This document shows, one piece after another, positions 35,293-45,238 of a DNA stretch of 51,200 bases; position 1 is the first letter of the stretch, and each line of letters starts with the position of its first letter. The notes under the pieces were generated by a model, which saw nothing but the letters and a program-made list of their open reading frames with translations, was not told where the DNA came from and ran no database searches. The DNA is from an uncultured Desulfovibrio sp. (GTDB taxonomy: Bacteria > Desulfobacterota > Desulfovibrionia > Desulfovibrionales > Desulfovibrionaceae), in NCBI RefSeq assembly GCF_944327235.1, contig NZ_CALVHE010000009.1, forward strand, positions 1-51,200. The letters run 5' to 3'. The position numbers and the translations under genes are program-made.

Positions 35293-36389
35293 GGCGGTAT
35301 AACAGAAAGTCATGCTGGAACTGGTCGATCTGGCCGTTGAGCACGGCTTCCACATCCCCGGCCTCGCTGTTGGTGCGATGATCCTTGACCAGCCGGTAGG
35401 GCTGGAGGGTGTAGGTCCGGATCTGACTGCCGAAGGCGATGGCGTCCTTGCCCGCGTACTGTGCCTGCCGCTCGGCCTCCCGCTTTTGCAGTTCCAGGTT
35501 GTAGAGACGGGCCTTGAGGATGCGCAGGGCGGAGTCCTTGTTGTGATGCTGGGACTTCTCGTTCTGGCACTGGGCCGAGATCCCTGTGGGGATATGGGTC
35601 ACACGGACGGCGGAGCTGGTCGTGTTGACGCTCTGCCCGCCCGGCCCGCTGGAGCGGAAGGTATCGAAACGCAGGTCGCTTTCCTTGATGTCCAGTTCGA
35701 TGTCGTTGCCCGCGTCGGGGATGACGTCCACAGAGGCAAAGGAGGTGTGGCGGCGGCCCGATGCGTCGAAAGGAGAGATGCGGATAAGGCGGTGGATGCC
35801 GCGCTCGCTGCGCAGGAAGCCGAAGGCGTGCGGCCCGGCGATGCGCAGGGTGACGCTCTTGATGCCGGCTTCATCGCCGGGGAGGAAGTCCAGTTCTTCC
35901 ACGTCATAGCCGCGACGCGCGGCCCAGCGGGTGTACATGCGCAGCAGCATTTCCGCCCAGTCCTGCGATTCCGTGCCGCCCGCGCCGGGATGGATCTCCA
36001 GGATGGCGTCCTGATTGTCCTCCTCGCTGGACAGCAGCATGACGAGTTCGGTGTCTTCCAGCAGGGCATCCAGCGCGTCCTGCTGCTCGTGCAGGGACTG
36101 GAGGGCCTCCTCGCCGCCGTCCTCGGCGGCCAGTTCCAGCCAGGCCAGCATGTCGTCATGGGCGGTCTTCAGGCGGTTCAGGCGTTCGACTTCATCCTCG
36201 AGCTGGCGTTTTTCGCGCAGGAGGGGCGTCAGGGCTTCCGGCTTGTCCCAGGCGCCGGGACGGGAAAGCTCCTGTTCGATGGCATCAAGGCGTTTCTGAT
36301 CGGCGGCGGCGTCAAAGACGCCCCCAAAGATTGTCGAAACGCTGGGCAAGGGTCTGGGAACGGGCCCGGAGATCACTGAGTTGCAGCAT
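35276..36389 (-). CDS. prfB: Peptide chain release factor 2 (programmed +1 frameshift)
   Basis: RF2 ends translation at UGA and UAA. The real start is the ATG at 36389, giving MLQLSDLRARSQTLAQRF and then a stop: CTT TGA C at 36317-36311, preceded by an SD-like GGGGG three bases upstream. This is the classic prfB autoregulatory site: low RF2 lets ribosomes slip +1 at CTT and continue in the long frame (FDAAADQKRLDAIEQ). The peptidyl-hydrolase motif GGQ is in SSGPGGQSVNTT. The stop-recognition SPF is in IRISPFDASG. Total about 371 residues. Confidence 0.97.
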
Positions 36390-36403
36390 GGGAATTCTAG
36401 GGG

Positions 36404-37966
36404 TTAGACGTTGCGGCGCACAGGGCCGAAAAAGATCAGACTCAACAGGAGCAGGGCCGCCCCGGCGGGCAACCAGCGGGCGATGCGATGGTACGGCGTC
36501 GTTTCCGTCAGGACACGGGCCCTTCCCCAGTGGGCGGCTTCCTCGAACTGACCGCCGCGCAGGACGATGCGTCCGCGCGCGTCGATGATGGCTGAAATGC
36601 CCGTGTTGGTCCCCCGCAGGATCCAGCGGTTCTGCTCCACCGCGCGTACGGCCGTAAGGCGAAGGTGCTGCAGTCCCGCCGGGGACAGGCCGAACCAGCC
36701 GTCATTGCTGATGTCCACCAGCACATTGGCCCCGTCACGCACGCGCTGTTGCGCCAGCCACGGAAAAATGCCCTCATAGCAGATGAGCATACCCAGTTCA
36801 AGACCGCTGCTGCCCAGGGGGGCCAGGCGCGTGCCGGGCGTATAGACGCCCACCTGCTGCAGCAGCCCTTCCAGGAAGTTCCACTGCAGCCAGTCCGGGA
36901 CATATTCCCCGAAGGGCACGAGATGTTCCTTGTCGTAATAGCCCGCCAGGCTCCCATCCGGGCCGATGAGGTAGGCCCGGTTATAGACCCGCATGGCCTC
37001 CCGGCTGCCTTCAAAGCCGGGCGCGCCGGTCAGCAGGGGGCTTTGCGCCCGCGCGGCCAGCTCCCGGATGCGCGGCGTGTGGGGATTGGCGGCCATGAGG
37101 TTGAAGGGCAGGGCGGTCTCCGGCCAGACGATGAGCGGATGCTCACCGGGATGCTCGGCCAGCATCTGTTCGGTCAGACGCAGATAGGTCTGCACGGTGC
37201 CGCGCTGGAAGGCCGGCAGCCACTTCTGGTTCTGGTCGATGTTGCCCTCGGCAAAGAGCACGGCAAAGCTGTCGCTGCCCTCCGGCAGGGGATCCAGCGG
37301 CTCGCGCCCGAGCCGCCAGTAACCATAGCCGAGACAGGCCAGCATGAGCAACAGGGACAGCAGCGGATAGCGCCTGCCGTGCGGGGCCATGAAAAGCAGC
37401 AGGAGGAGAAAGACCCAAAGCCCGCCCAGCAGATAGCCGCCCAGCACGTCCGCCGGCTGGATGAGCAGCGGCCAGGCCGCAAGCGCACCGCTCAACGGCA
37501 GCCACGGGAAGCCCGCCGTCACCGCATAGCCCCATTCCAGCAGATACCAGCACAGCCCCAGCGCGAGCGCCAGCACCAGCGGGGTGCGCCGCCGCAGCAG
37601 ATAGGCGGCCCAGGCAAAGAGCCCCCCGGCGCTGGACAGGCAGGCGGCCACGAAGGCCGCGCAGGGGATCGCCAGCCACCACGGCAGCCCGCCCACCTGA
37701 TGGATGGGCAGGCACAGCCAGTAGAGAGCGGCCAGATGTCCGCCCCAGGCCGCCAGCCAGCCGCGGCGGAAAGCCTGTCCGGCATGACCGGCCCGCAGGC
37801 CCATGAGGGCCAGCATGACCGGAGCCAGCAGGGCCAGCGGCGGCAGGGCGTCCGGCAGGAGGGGGAGCGGGTGCGCGAAGCCCAGCCAGATACAGACGGC
37901 GGCGGCCAGCGGCAGGAGTGCCCGCGACAGAAAGCCCTCCCGGGACGGGGCGGAGGTCAGCAGCAT
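36404..37966 (-). CDS. lnt: Apolipoprotein N-acyltransferase (Lnt)
   Basis: Lnt adds the third acyl chain to lipoproteins in the inner membrane. From 37966 it has 520 residues: about six N-terminal TM helices, a nitrilase-type periplasmic domain and one final helix (LPAGAALLLLSLIFFG). The catalytic triad is E283 (WPETALPF), K346 (YYDKEHLVPFGEY) and C396 (ICYEGIFP), with SNDGWFG. The start is uncertain: 37966 lies right after the CorC stop and a purine-rich GATGAAG; 37978 is a possible alternative. Confidence 0.95.
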   Translation of the reverse strand: MLLTSAPSREGFLSRALLPLAAAVCIWLGFAHPLPLLPDALPPLALLAPVMLALMGLRAGHAGQAFRRGWLAAWGGHLAALYWLCLPIHQVGGLPWWLAIPCAAFVAACLSSAGGLFAWAAYLLRRRTPLVLALALGLCWYLLEWGYAVTAGFPWLPLSGALAAWPLLIQPADVLGGYLLGGLWVFLLLLLFMAPHGRRYPLLSLLLMLACLGYGYWRLGREPLDPLPEGSDSFAVLFAEGNIDQNQKWLPAFQRGTVQTYLRLTEQMLAEHPGEHPLIVWPETALPFNLMAANPHTPRIRELAARAQSPLLTGAPGFEGSREAMRVYNRAYLIGPDGSLAGYYDKEHLVPFGEYVPDWLQWNFLEGLLQQVGVYTPGTRLAPLGSSGLELGMLICYEGIFPWLAQQRVRDGANVLVDISNDGWFGLSPAGLQHLRLTAVRAVEQNRWILRGTNTGISAIIDARGRIVLRGGQFEEAAHWGRARVLTETTPYHRIARWLPAGAALLLLSLIFFGPVRRNV

Positions 37967-37967
37967 C

Positions 37968-38816
37968 TTATTCTTCATCCTGCGCGGGCGCGGCGTCGGG
38001 ATCAGGCTCCATGCGCAGTCGCCGGATGAGCTTCTTGTCCGCATCCTGCACCGAGAAGAGCCAGCCGCTCAGGGCGAACCGTTCGCCGGGGCCGGGCACA
38101 TGGCCGGCCTCCATGCTCAGGTAGCCGCCGATGGTGTCCACTTCGTCGGATTCGATGTCCACGCCCAGCTCCTGCAGATCCTCCAGCAGAGCGCGCCCTG
38201 TCAGTTCATAGACGCGGGGCTCGATCTCCCGGATGTCTTCCTGGCGGGGGGCGTCGTGCTCGTCCTCGATATCGCCCACGATCTCCTCGAGCAGGTCCTC
38301 GATGGTGATGAGACCGGACGTGCCGCCGTATTCGTCGAGCGCGATGGCGATGTGCTGCTTGCGGGCGCGAAATTCCTGCAGCAGGGCGCGGATGGGCTTG
38401 GTCTCCGGCACGAAGAAGGGATCGCGCATGATGGCGGAAAGATCCTGCGCGCCGTTCTCGGGCGAGAGCAGGCTGCTGAGGATATCCTTGGCGTGCAGGA
38501 TGCCGACGATATTGTCGCGGGTCTCCCGAAAGACGGGGATGCGGGAATGCCCCGATGTGACGATGACGCGCGCCACTTCCGGCAGGGGCATGTCTTCCGG
38601 CACGCAGTCGATGTCCGTGCGCGGCGTCATGGTGTCCTGCACCTGCAGGTCGTTGAAGCGCAGGATGCCGAGCAGCATGGACTCTTCGTCCGGCTCCACT
38701 TCGCCGTCGGCACGGGCTTCCAGGATGGCCTTTTCGAGGGATTCCTCGTCGTCGCGTCCGAACAGGCGTCCTAGACGCGACCAGATGCTACTGTGACTCT
38801 CGGGACCACCGTCCAC
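37968..38816 (-). CDS. corC: CBS-domain protein, HlyC/CorC family
   Basis: This is a soluble CorC-type protein linked to magnesium or cobalt efflux and envelope function. The start is GTG 38816, after AAGGAGGT; an upstream open frame runs through a repeat and is not used. The 282 residues have VQDTMTPRTDIDCV then CBS1 (about 70-125) and CBS2 (about 135-190, with ALDEYGGTSGLITIEDLLEEIVGDIEDE). The CorC_HlyC transporter-associated domain (VDIESDEVDTIGGYL) follows. It lacks the membrane DUF21 part. It is first of the operon leading to lnt, as in many proteobacteria. Confidence 0.93.
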   Translation of the reverse strand: MDGGPESHSSIWSRLGRLFGRDDEESLEKAILEARADGEVEPDEESMLLGILRFNDLQVQDTMTPRTDIDCVPEDMPLPEVARVIVTSGHSRIPVFRETRDNIVGILHAKDILSSLLSPENGAQDLSAIMRDPFFVPETKPIRALLQEFRARKQHIAIALDEYGGTSGLITIEDLLEEIVGDIEDEHDAPRQEDIREIEPRVYELTGRALLEDLQELGVDIESDEVDTIGGYLSMEAGHVPGPGERFALSGWLFSVQDADKKLIRRLRMEPDPDAAPAQDEE

Positions 38817-38848
38817 AATGACCTCCTTTGCTGAAAGGAACCAGGTTG

Positions 38849-39032
38849 TGTTAGCACAAATCCTACAAATGTTTTCGATCCGCAAGGGGAAGCATCCGGA
38901 TGCTCCGCTTGTTTGGGGATGCGCCTCCGGCATGTCCCCTTTTCCTTCCCCCGGCAAAAAATCGCTGGGAAGGGAAAAACTCTCCCGCGCGGGTGAGGGA
39001 TATCCCTTCCTCCCAAACGCCGCCAGGCTCTA
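38849..39032. repeat. Dispersed repeat family C, abutting the PilZ gene stop
   Basis: GTGTTAGCACAAATCCTACAAATGTTTTCGAT and CTCCGCTTGTTTGGGG at the left, CTTCCCCCGGCAAAAAATCGC in the middle and CGCCAGGCTCTAG at the right. The closing TA falls in the stop codon of the minus-strand PilZ gene. Confidence 0.7.
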
Positions 39033-39950
39033 GTGATGATGCCTGCTGTTCAGGCTCTCGACCCAGCGCAAGATGGGATCGACGCCCTTGAGCGGGGAGG
39101 CATGGAACCATTTGAGCGAACGTTCGCCGGGCTGCAACAGCGCCCAGTTGGTGAATTCCAGCCCCACCAGGAACGCCGGCGGCGTCTCCCGCAGACGGGT
39201 ATTGTTGACCGAACAGGTGGCCCAGAAGGTTATGGGCTGCCCGTCCATTTCAAATACCAGCAGGCAGAATAACGGGGAACCTTTTTCGAGGTCAACGGGC
39301 GGGGCGGCGTCCTTGTTCTCCAGCGGGAAACCGATGGCCATGCCCGAGGCGGAGATGTCCGCCAGGAAGAGCGGCGGCGAGGCCGCGCCGCGCTTGGCCG
39401 CCAGGACGGGCGGGCCGACCTGTTCGAGGGTGAGGGGCATGGGCTGCTGCGGCGTGATGGTCCAGAGGCTCAGCAGACGGATGCTGTCCTGAGGCGGCGC
39501 CACGCGGGAGAAGGTACGCTTGTGGCCGATCTCCATGCTGACGGGGAAACTCATCTCCACCGCCTGGAAAGGTTCATCGGGGATGACCTTGCGGATCTCA
39601 CAGCAGAATTTGAAATATTGCTGCCCCGACTGATCTTTCGCGCGGAACAGCAGATAGGCGGGCGCGTTGGTCAGGGAGTGGGCGATGGGATCCAGCATAC
39701 GGAAGGTCAGCTTGTCCTTTTCCAGATTCTCCAGCTGCCCGCGATAGCTGCGGTAGCCCACCTCCGGCGCGTCCGGCTCTATCTCGAATATCTCACGCGC
39801 GAGCAGCGCCTCGTCCAGGATGCTGTGGATGATCTTGTTGAAATGCTTCTTGGAATAGCGGGTATGCGCGTGTTTCTGCCAGAAATAGCCGATGATGAAC
39901 AGGATCAGCCCCGCAATCAGGCTCAGCGAGATGATCAGCAGCGGTGACAT
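39030..39950 (-). CDS. Membrane-anchored PilZ-domain protein
   Basis: PilZ domains bind cyclic di-GMP. From the ATG at 39950 (GGAGAAACGC upstream) the protein has 306 residues: one N-terminal TM helix (about 3-23), an N-terminal beta domain similar to the YcgR brake, then PilZ at about 140-290. Both ligand motifs are present: RxxxR at 145-149 (RTFSR) and DxSxxG at 198-203 (DISASG). The His-rich end SRHHH is a curiosity. It is the last gene behind mnmG. It may control motility or surface polysaccharide; the target is unknown. Confidence 0.86.
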   Translation of the reverse strand: MSPLLIISLSLIAGLILFIIGYFWQKHAHTRYSKKHFNKIIHSILDEALLAREIFEIEPDAPEVGYRSYRGQLENLEKDKLTFRMLDPIAHSLTNAPAYLLFRAKDQSGQQYFKFCCEIRKVIPDEPFQAVEMSFPVSMEIGHKRTFSRVAPPQDSIRLLSLWTITPQQPMPLTLEQVGPPVLAAKRGAASPPLFLADISASGMAIGFPLENKDAAPPVDLEKGSPLFCLLVFEMDGQPITFWATCSVNNTRLRETPPAFLVGLEFTNWALLQPGERSLKWFHASPLKGVDPILRWVESLNSRHHH

Positions 39951-39996
39951 GCGTTTCTCCGAACGTTGATGACATGCAGCGGTGCAGGTCGTGGGT

Positions 39997-41895
39997 TCAG
40001 CGGGGAGCTGCCTGCGGGGGGGTACGCAGCAGGCCCAGCTTGTGCAGGTGGATCTCCAGACAACTGACGGCCGCGGGAGTGACGCCGGAAATACGCCCGG
40101 CCTGTCCCAGATTGCGCGGCCGTACGCGTTGCAGCTTTTCTTCCACCTCACGAGAGAGGCCGACGACGGTACTATACTCCATATTTTCCGGCAAGGGAAC
40201 AGATTCCAGGAGCCTTGCCCTGGCGACCAGCTCACGCTGGCGTTCCAGATAGCCCGCGTACTTGATGTCCACCTGCACGCTGAACGCGGCGTCCGCTCCT
40301 TCAGCCAGCAGGGCGGCAAGACCGGGATGCCATGCGCCCAGCTGATCGAGTTCCAGTTCGGGGCGACGCAGGGCCTCGGCCAGCGTGCGTCCGTGCAGGC
40401 TCGCGTCCGGCAGGGAGGAGGGCAGGCGTTCCGTCTCCAGCAGGCGGCGCAGCCGTTCGGCCCCTTCCCGCTTGCGCTGGAAAAGCTCCCAGTGGGCATC
40501 GTCCACAAGGCCCAGTTCCCGGCCCAGCGGCGTCAGGCGGGCATCAGCATTGTCCTCCCGCAGGAGCAGGCGGTGCTCCGCGCGGGAGGTGAACATGCGG
40601 TACGGCTCTTCCGTGCCCAGCGTGACCAGATCGTCCACCAGCACGGCCATGTAGGACGAGGCGCGATCCGGCAGGAAGGGCGGCAGACCGCGCAGGCGGC
40701 AGGAGATGTTGAGCGCCGCCCAGAGCCCTTGCGCGGCCGCTTCCTCATAGCCGGAAGTGCCGTTGATCTGGCCTGCCAGCCAGAGACCGGGCACGGGCTT
40801 GCTCTCCAGCGTGGGCGTGAGCTGGATGGGATTGGCGTAATCGTACTCGATGGCGTAGCCGGGCCGGACCATGACGGCCTTTTCCAGACCGGGGATGGCC
40901 GCCAGCATGGCCTGCTGCACGTCCAGCGGCAGGCTGGTGGAGATGCCGTTGGCATAGACTTCGGCGCTGTCGAGCCCTTCCGGCTCCAGAAAGATCTGAT
41001 GGCGCTCGCGGTCGGGGAAGCGGGCCACCTTGTCCTCCACCGAAGGACAGTAGCGTGCGCCGGTGCCTTCGATGACGCCCGTGAACAGGGGCGAGCGGTC
41101 GAAACCGCTGCGGATGGCCGCATGAGCGGCTTCATTGGTCCAGGTGATATGGCAGCTCACCTGCGGCAGCACCGGGCCAGGCCCGCGAAAGCTGAAACGC
41201 GGCGGCGGCGTGTCGCCCCGCTGCTCTTCCAGCCGCGTGTAGTCGATGGACGAACGCAGGAGGCGCGGGCAGGTGCCGGTCTTGAGGCGGCCCAGCCGGA
41301 AGCCCAGCCGCCGCAGGGCGTCGGAAAGCCCGTGGGCCGGCGCGTCGCCCAGCCGTCCGCCGGGCAGGTGGGTCAATCCCACATGGATGCGGCCCTCCAG
41401 AAAGGTCCCCGTGGTGAGCAGGACGTGCGGCGCGTAAAAGCGCTGGCCCAGCGCGGTGAGCACACCGCGGACGCTGCCGTCGTCCGTGAGGAGGTCCACC
41501 ACCTCATCCTGCCAGATGCGCAGCTCCGGCAAGGCATACAGACTGGTGCGCACAGCCTTCATGTAGGCCTGCCGGTCCATCTGGGCGCGCGTGGCCCGCA
41601 CGGCCGGGCCCTTGCTCATGTTGAGCGTGCGGAACTGGATGCCCGCCGCATCGGCCCAGAGGCCCATCATGCCGCCGAGGGCGTCGATCTCGCGCACCAT
41701 GTGGCCCTTGGCCAGGCCTCCGATGGCCGGATTACAGGACAGATGCCCCAGACGGTCCACGTTGCCGGTCACGAGCAGGGTGGGATGTCCCAGCCGGGCC
41801 AGCGCGGCGGCGGCTTCGCAACCGGCATGGCCGCCGCCGACCACGATGGCCGCAAAGGTGTTCCTGGCGGAGGGATCAGCAACGGCAGAGCACAT
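39997..41895 (-). CDS. mnmG: tRNA uridine-5-carboxymethylaminomethyl modification enzyme MnmG (GidA)
   Basis: MnmG works with MnmE to modify U34 of several tRNAs, using FAD. The start at 41895 lies 20 bases inside the end of the peptidase gene; longer frames upstream are antisense noise. The 632 residues open with the FAD motif [19 protein letters not shown]. Cys-containing [23 protein letters not shown] follows, then LTTGTFL, FRGPGP and [16 protein letters not shown]. The C-terminal helical region has the usual NYPGY-like KYAGYLERQ. Confidence 0.97.
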   Translation of the reverse strand: MCSAVADPSARNTFAAIVVGGGHAGCEAAAALARLGHPTLLVTGNVDRLGHLSCNPAIGGLAKGHMVREIDALGGMMGLWADAAGIQFRTLNMSKGPAVRATRAQMDRQAYMKAVRTSLYALPELRIWQDEVVDLLTDDGSVRGVLTALGQRFYAPHVLLTTGTFLEGRIHVGLTHLPGGRLGDAPAHGLSDALRRLGFRLGRLKTGTCPRLLRSSIDYTRLEEQRGDTPPPRFSFRGPGPVLPQVSCHITWTNEAAHAAIRSGFDRSPLFTGVIEGTGARYCPSVEDKVARFPDRERHQIFLEPEGLDSAEVYANGISTSLPLDVQQAMLAAIPGLEKAVMVRPGYAIEYDYANPIQLTPTLESKPVPGLWLAGQINGTSGYEEAAAQGLWAALNISCRLRGLPPFLPDRASSYMAVLVDDLVTLGTEEPYRMFTSRAEHRLLLREDNADARLTPLGRELGLVDDAHWELFQRKREGAERLRRLLETERLPSSLPDASLHGRTLAEALRRPELELDQLGAWHPGLAALLAEGADAAFSVQVDIKYAGYLERQRELVARARLLESVPLPENMEYSTVVGLSREVEEKLQRVRPRNLGQAGRISGVTPAAVSCLEIHLHKLGLLRTPPQAAPR

Positions 41896-43126
41896 GGGCA
41901 AAGACCTTGGCGTCGCTGATGGTGGCGGCGATGGAGGAATGTTCGTCAGGCTGGTGGCAGGTCCCGAGCAGGCGGCTCCAGACCACGGCGGGCAAGCCCC
42001 GACGACGCAGCAGCGCCGCCACGGTGGCCCCGCCGATGCCCACGGGCCGGGCCTCCACGCCGTAGACGGCGGCGACGGCATCGGCCAGCGCGCCGACCAC
42101 GGGGCTGTCCTGCGGGGTGACGCTGGCCGCCTGATGGTGGTGGATGTCCACGGTGATCTCGACCCCGTAGCGGCGGGCCACGTCCGCCGTGCGCTTCCGT
42201 GCCGCCTCCAGCACGCTTTCGGGCGTCACGTCGGGCAGCAGGCGGCAGTCCACATAAAAGCAGTCGTCGCCCGGCAGGATGTTGATGCTGTCGGCCCCTC
42301 CCTCATGCCGCGTGGGCACAAAGGTGGAGCAAGGCGGCTGGAACAGCGCATCCGTCCGGGGGAAGTCCTCCGCCAGCCCGGCACAGGCCAGCACGGCGGC
42401 GGCCCCGGCCACGAAGGCATTGCTTCCGCACTGCGGCTGCGAGGCATGGCACTGGCGGCCGGCGGTACGCACGCGCAGCCAGAGCACATGCTTTTCGGCC
42501 ACCTCCACCTCCGAGCCGTCCGGCGAGCCCGAATCCGGCACGATGTAGCGATCTTCCGGCTGGAACAGCTCCCCGGCCTGTTCGAGGACGTACTGCAGGC
42601 CCTTGACGTTGCCGCACTCCTCGTCGGCCATGAAGACCAGACCGAGGCCCAGCGGGGGACGGTCCGCACCGTCAGTCAGCGCCGCGCGGAGGGCGGCGGC
42701 CAGCAGCAGCATACTCACAAGGCCCTGCTGGTTGTCCTCCACGCCGCGCCCGTAGAGCAGGTCGCCTTCCCGGCGCACGGTCCACGGATCGCTCGTCCAG
42801 GACTCGCGCGGTCCGGCGGGGACCACGTCGGTATGGGCGAAGAGCCAGAGGGTCCGCTCTTCCCTGCCGGGCAAATAGGCGATGAGATTGGGACGCTCGC
42901 CGCAGGACACGCGGGCATCCGGCGCATTGCACCAGCGCAGCGTGAAGGGGGACCCCGGTCCGCCGAGCAGGTCAGCGATCTGGCGGGCCTTGGGCATTTC
43001 GCCGTCGCCGCCGTTCTCCGGGCCGAGCGCCCGGAAGGCCGTGAGACGGCGTTGCAGGTTTTCCACGGTATCGCCCTGCGCGCTCAGATGGCGCAGCAGC
43101 GCGTCAAGCAGCGGTTGTGCGGACAT
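41876..43126 (-). CDS. M20-family metallopeptidase (ArgE/DapE/dipeptidase type)
   Basis: This is a zinc hydrolase of the M20 clan, 416 residues. The start at 43126 has GGAG seven bases upstream; another ATG at 43144 lacks a site. Metal ligands: HTDVVPAG (His and the catalytic Asp), [10 protein letters not shown] (bridging Asp), MADEECG (catalytic and binding Glu), IVPDSG, and a late His in [12 protein letters not shown]. The dimerisation lid lies at about 190-300. The substrate cannot be told from sequence; members cleave dipeptides, acyl-ornithine or succinyl-DAP. It is coupled to mnmG. Confidence 0.9.
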   Translation of the reverse strand: MSAQPLLDALLRHLSAQGDTVENLQRRLTAFRALGPENGGDGEMPKARQIADLLGGPGSPFTLRWCNAPDARVSCGERPNLIAYLPGREERTLWLFAHTDVVPAGPRESWTSDPWTVRREGDLLYGRGVEDNQQGLVSMLLLAAALRAALTDGADRPPLGLGLVFMADEECGNVKGLQYVLEQAGELFQPEDRYIVPDSGSPDGSEVEVAEKHVLWLRVRTAGRQCHASQPQCGSNAFVAGAAAVLACAGLAEDFPRTDALFQPPCSTFVPTRHEGGADSINILPGDDCFYVDCRLLPDVTPESVLEAARKRTADVARRYGVEITVDIHHHQAASVTPQDSPVVGALADAVAAVYGVEARPVGIGGATVAALLRRRGLPAVVWSRLLGTCHQPDEHSSIAATISDAKVFAHVLCRC

Positions 43127-43155
43127 GGCGGACTCCGAAAGCATCCTGCAGGATG

Positions 43156-43181
43156 AAAAAAAGGAGGCCCGACGAGCCTCC
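43156..43181 (-). terminator. Intrinsic terminator after the PxxKW gene
   Basis: GGAGGC/GCCTCC stem with seven T on the minus strand, between the PxxKW gene and the peptidase. The peptidase/mnmG unit must have a promoter in the short gap or rely on read-through. Confidence 0.85.
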
Positions 43182-43231
43182 TTGAGAAATAGGGACGCCC
43201 CACGGGAGGGACGACACGGAAAACGTGCGGT

Positions 43232-43495
43232 CTAGCGGCCCTTGGCGGCACGCTTGGACGCCTTGAGGGGGTTGACCTTGGCGGCGGCGGCCACCTGCAC
43301 CTTCACGTGCGTGGCAAAATTGCAGCGCCCGCCCGCCCACTTGCGTTCGGGATTGGGGTAGCTGGAGCAGAAGTTCTGGCCTTCGAACTCCCGCACGCGA
43401 TCGCAGCCTTCGCACTTTTCCACCACGGGGAGAACGGTGATGCCGTTCACAGCCACACCATCAGCCGTTTTGACGGCATTCTGCAGAGCAGTCAT
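43232..43495 (-). CDS. PxxKW-family cysteine-rich protein
   Basis: This is an 87-residue protein starting at 43495 (GGAGGT eight bases upstream). It carries CEGCDRV, then NFCSSYPNPERKWAGGRC, including the Pro-x-x-Lys-Trp pattern that names the family, and a Lys/Arg-rich tail (LKASKRAAKGR). The four cysteines suggest a metal site, and the basic tail suggests nucleic acid contact. The function is not known. I know the family from deltaproteobacteria, which supports the taxonomic guess. Confidence 0.85.
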   Translation of the reverse strand: MTALQNAVKTADGVAVNGITVLPVVEKCEGCDRVREFEGQNFCSSYPNPERKWAGGRCNFATHVKVQVAAAAKVNPLKASKRAAKGR

Positions 43496-43606
43496 ACTTT
43501 GTACCTCCATAGCGCCGCGGCGCTGGTAATTCTTCGGAATGGGCAACTATAGTAAAAATCCCTGTCCTGTCAAGGAGAATTCCGCGAGGACCTCCGCGCG
43601 GTCGAC

Positions 43607-45238
43607 TCAGGCGGCGTGAGGTCCCGCTCCCTTGCGCCGCTGCAGCCGCCGCAGGACGGGGGCGAGCACCTCCGGGGCCAGCCGCCGGGAAAGCGCGGCA
43701 AAGAGCAGACAGAACAGGCCGCTGCTCACGGCCAGCAGCAGGAGCGCGTCGATGAGAGGCGGGAGAGGGCCGCCCAGCCGTGCGGCACACCAGGCGCCCC
43801 AGGGCAGGGACTGCGCCCAGGCCGCCGCCGCGCCCGCGGGCAGGCTGCAGAGCAGCACCCGCAGGGCGAGGCCCCCCAGTCCGGCAAAGGCGCCGCCGCC
43901 CTTGCGCCGCCACCAGATGACCATGAGCCAGAGCACATAGGCGCTGACGCTGCCGCTGGAGACGAGGCTGATGGCCCAGGCCCCGTGCGGCACGGCCCAG
44001 AAATAATAGCAGGGCAGGGCCAGCACGGTCATGACGGTGCCCGTGACGGCGGGCGTGATGGTGTCGCCGCCCGCATAGAAGGCCCGCACCAGCACCATGT
44101 AGATGATCCACAACGGCGTGGCGGCCAGCATGATCTGCAAAAGCGGCGTGCAGGCCAGCGTCTCCGCCGCGCCGAAGCGTCCGCCCTGAAAGATGACGGT
44201 GAGCACCGGCCGGGCCGCCAGCCCCAGCCAGACGGCGGCCGGGATGATCAGGCCGACGCTGGCCCGCAGGGCCGTGGAAAGGGTGCTGTCGAAGCGTTCC
44301 CGCTCGCCGCTGGTGACCAGCGCCACCAGGAAGGGATAGGACGCCACGGCGGCGGCCTGTCCCATGAGCCCCACCGGCACTTGCGTGATGCGGCGGGCAT
44401 AGTTGAGCAGGCTGACGTTGCCGTCGGGGAGCATGGTGCCGAACAGACGCAGGAACTGTTCGTCCATGAGGATGATGGTCTGGCCCAGCATGAGCGGCAG
44501 GGCCGTCAGCAGGAAACGCCGGAACAGCGGATGCGACAGCCGCCATTCCAGATGCAGGCCCTGGGCGCGCGCCACCCGCCAGGGCAGCCAGAAAGCTCCC
44601 ACGGCCGCCCCAACGGTCACGCCCACGCAGTAGCCGCTCATGCCGCCGAGCTCCCACTCCGACGGCAGGGCCAGGGCCTGCGCGCACCACGGCAGGCAGA
44701 GGCCGCCGAGGATGATGCTGCCGTTATAGATGAGCGGCGTCAGGGCCGGGACGCGGAACTGTCGCCGCAGGAAGAGCAGGGCCGTCATGCAGGCCCCGCA
44801 GAGAAAGAATACCTGCGCGGGCAGGATGATGCGCATGAAGAAGGCCAGCCGGGCGATCTGCGCCGCGTCGAAGCCGGGCGCGGTCAGTCGGGCCAGCGGA
44901 CCGGCGCACAGTATGCCCGCGCCCGTCGCCAGCAGCGAGGCGAGGAGCATCCAGCAGAAAACGCAGGAAAAGAAGCGCCAGGCGTCCGCCTCGTCCTCGG
45001 CAAAGCGCCGGGAAAGCAGGGGGAGCATGGTGATGGACATGATCCCCCCGGCCAGCAGGCTGTTGATGATGTCCGGCACCATGAAGGCGGCAAAGTACAT
45101 GTCCGCCTCGCTGCCCGCGCCGAACTGCCAGGAGATGATCTTGTCGCGCACAAGCCCCATGAGGCGGGAAAGGATGGTGCTTGCGGCCAGCAGCAGGGCC
45201 GCCGCGCCCATGCGCTGACTGCCGGAGAGCAGGCCCAT
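43607..45238 (-). CDS. murJ: Lipid II flippase MurJ (MviN)
   Basis: MurJ moves lipid II across the inner membrane for peptidoglycan synthesis. The 543 residues have about 14 TM helices. The family opening is LLLAASTILSRLMGLVRDKIISWQFGAG, followed by DMYFAAFMVPDIINSLLAGG, ITQVPVGLMGQAAAVASYPFL and VLVRAFYAGGDT. Its ATG overlaps the RNase R stop by one base, so the two are co-transcribed. A second peptidoglycan gene, murA, is elsewhere in the window. Confidence 0.95.
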   Translation of the reverse strand: MGLLSGSQRMGAAALLLAASTILSRLMGLVRDKIISWQFGAGSEADMYFAAFMVPDIINSLLAGGIMSITMLPLLSRRFAEDEADAWRFFSCVFCWMLLASLLATGAGILCAGPLARLTAPGFDAAQIARLAFFMRIILPAQVFFLCGACMTALLFLRRQFRVPALTPLIYNGSIILGGLCLPWCAQALALPSEWELGGMSGYCVGVTVGAAVGAFWLPWRVARAQGLHLEWRLSHPLFRRFLLTALPLMLGQTIILMDEQFLRLFGTMLPDGNVSLLNYARRITQVPVGLMGQAAAVASYPFLVALVTSGERERFDSTLSTALRASVGLIIPAAVWLGLAARPVLTVIFQGGRFGAAETLACTPLLQIMLAATPLWIIYMVLVRAFYAGGDTITPAVTGTVMTVLALPCYYFWAVPHGAWAISLVSSGSVSAYVLWLMVIWWRRKGGGAFAGLGGLALRVLLCSLPAGAAAAWAQSLPWGAWCAARLGGPLPPLIDALLLLAVSSGLFCLLFAALSRRLAPEVLAPVLRRLQRRKGAGPHAA

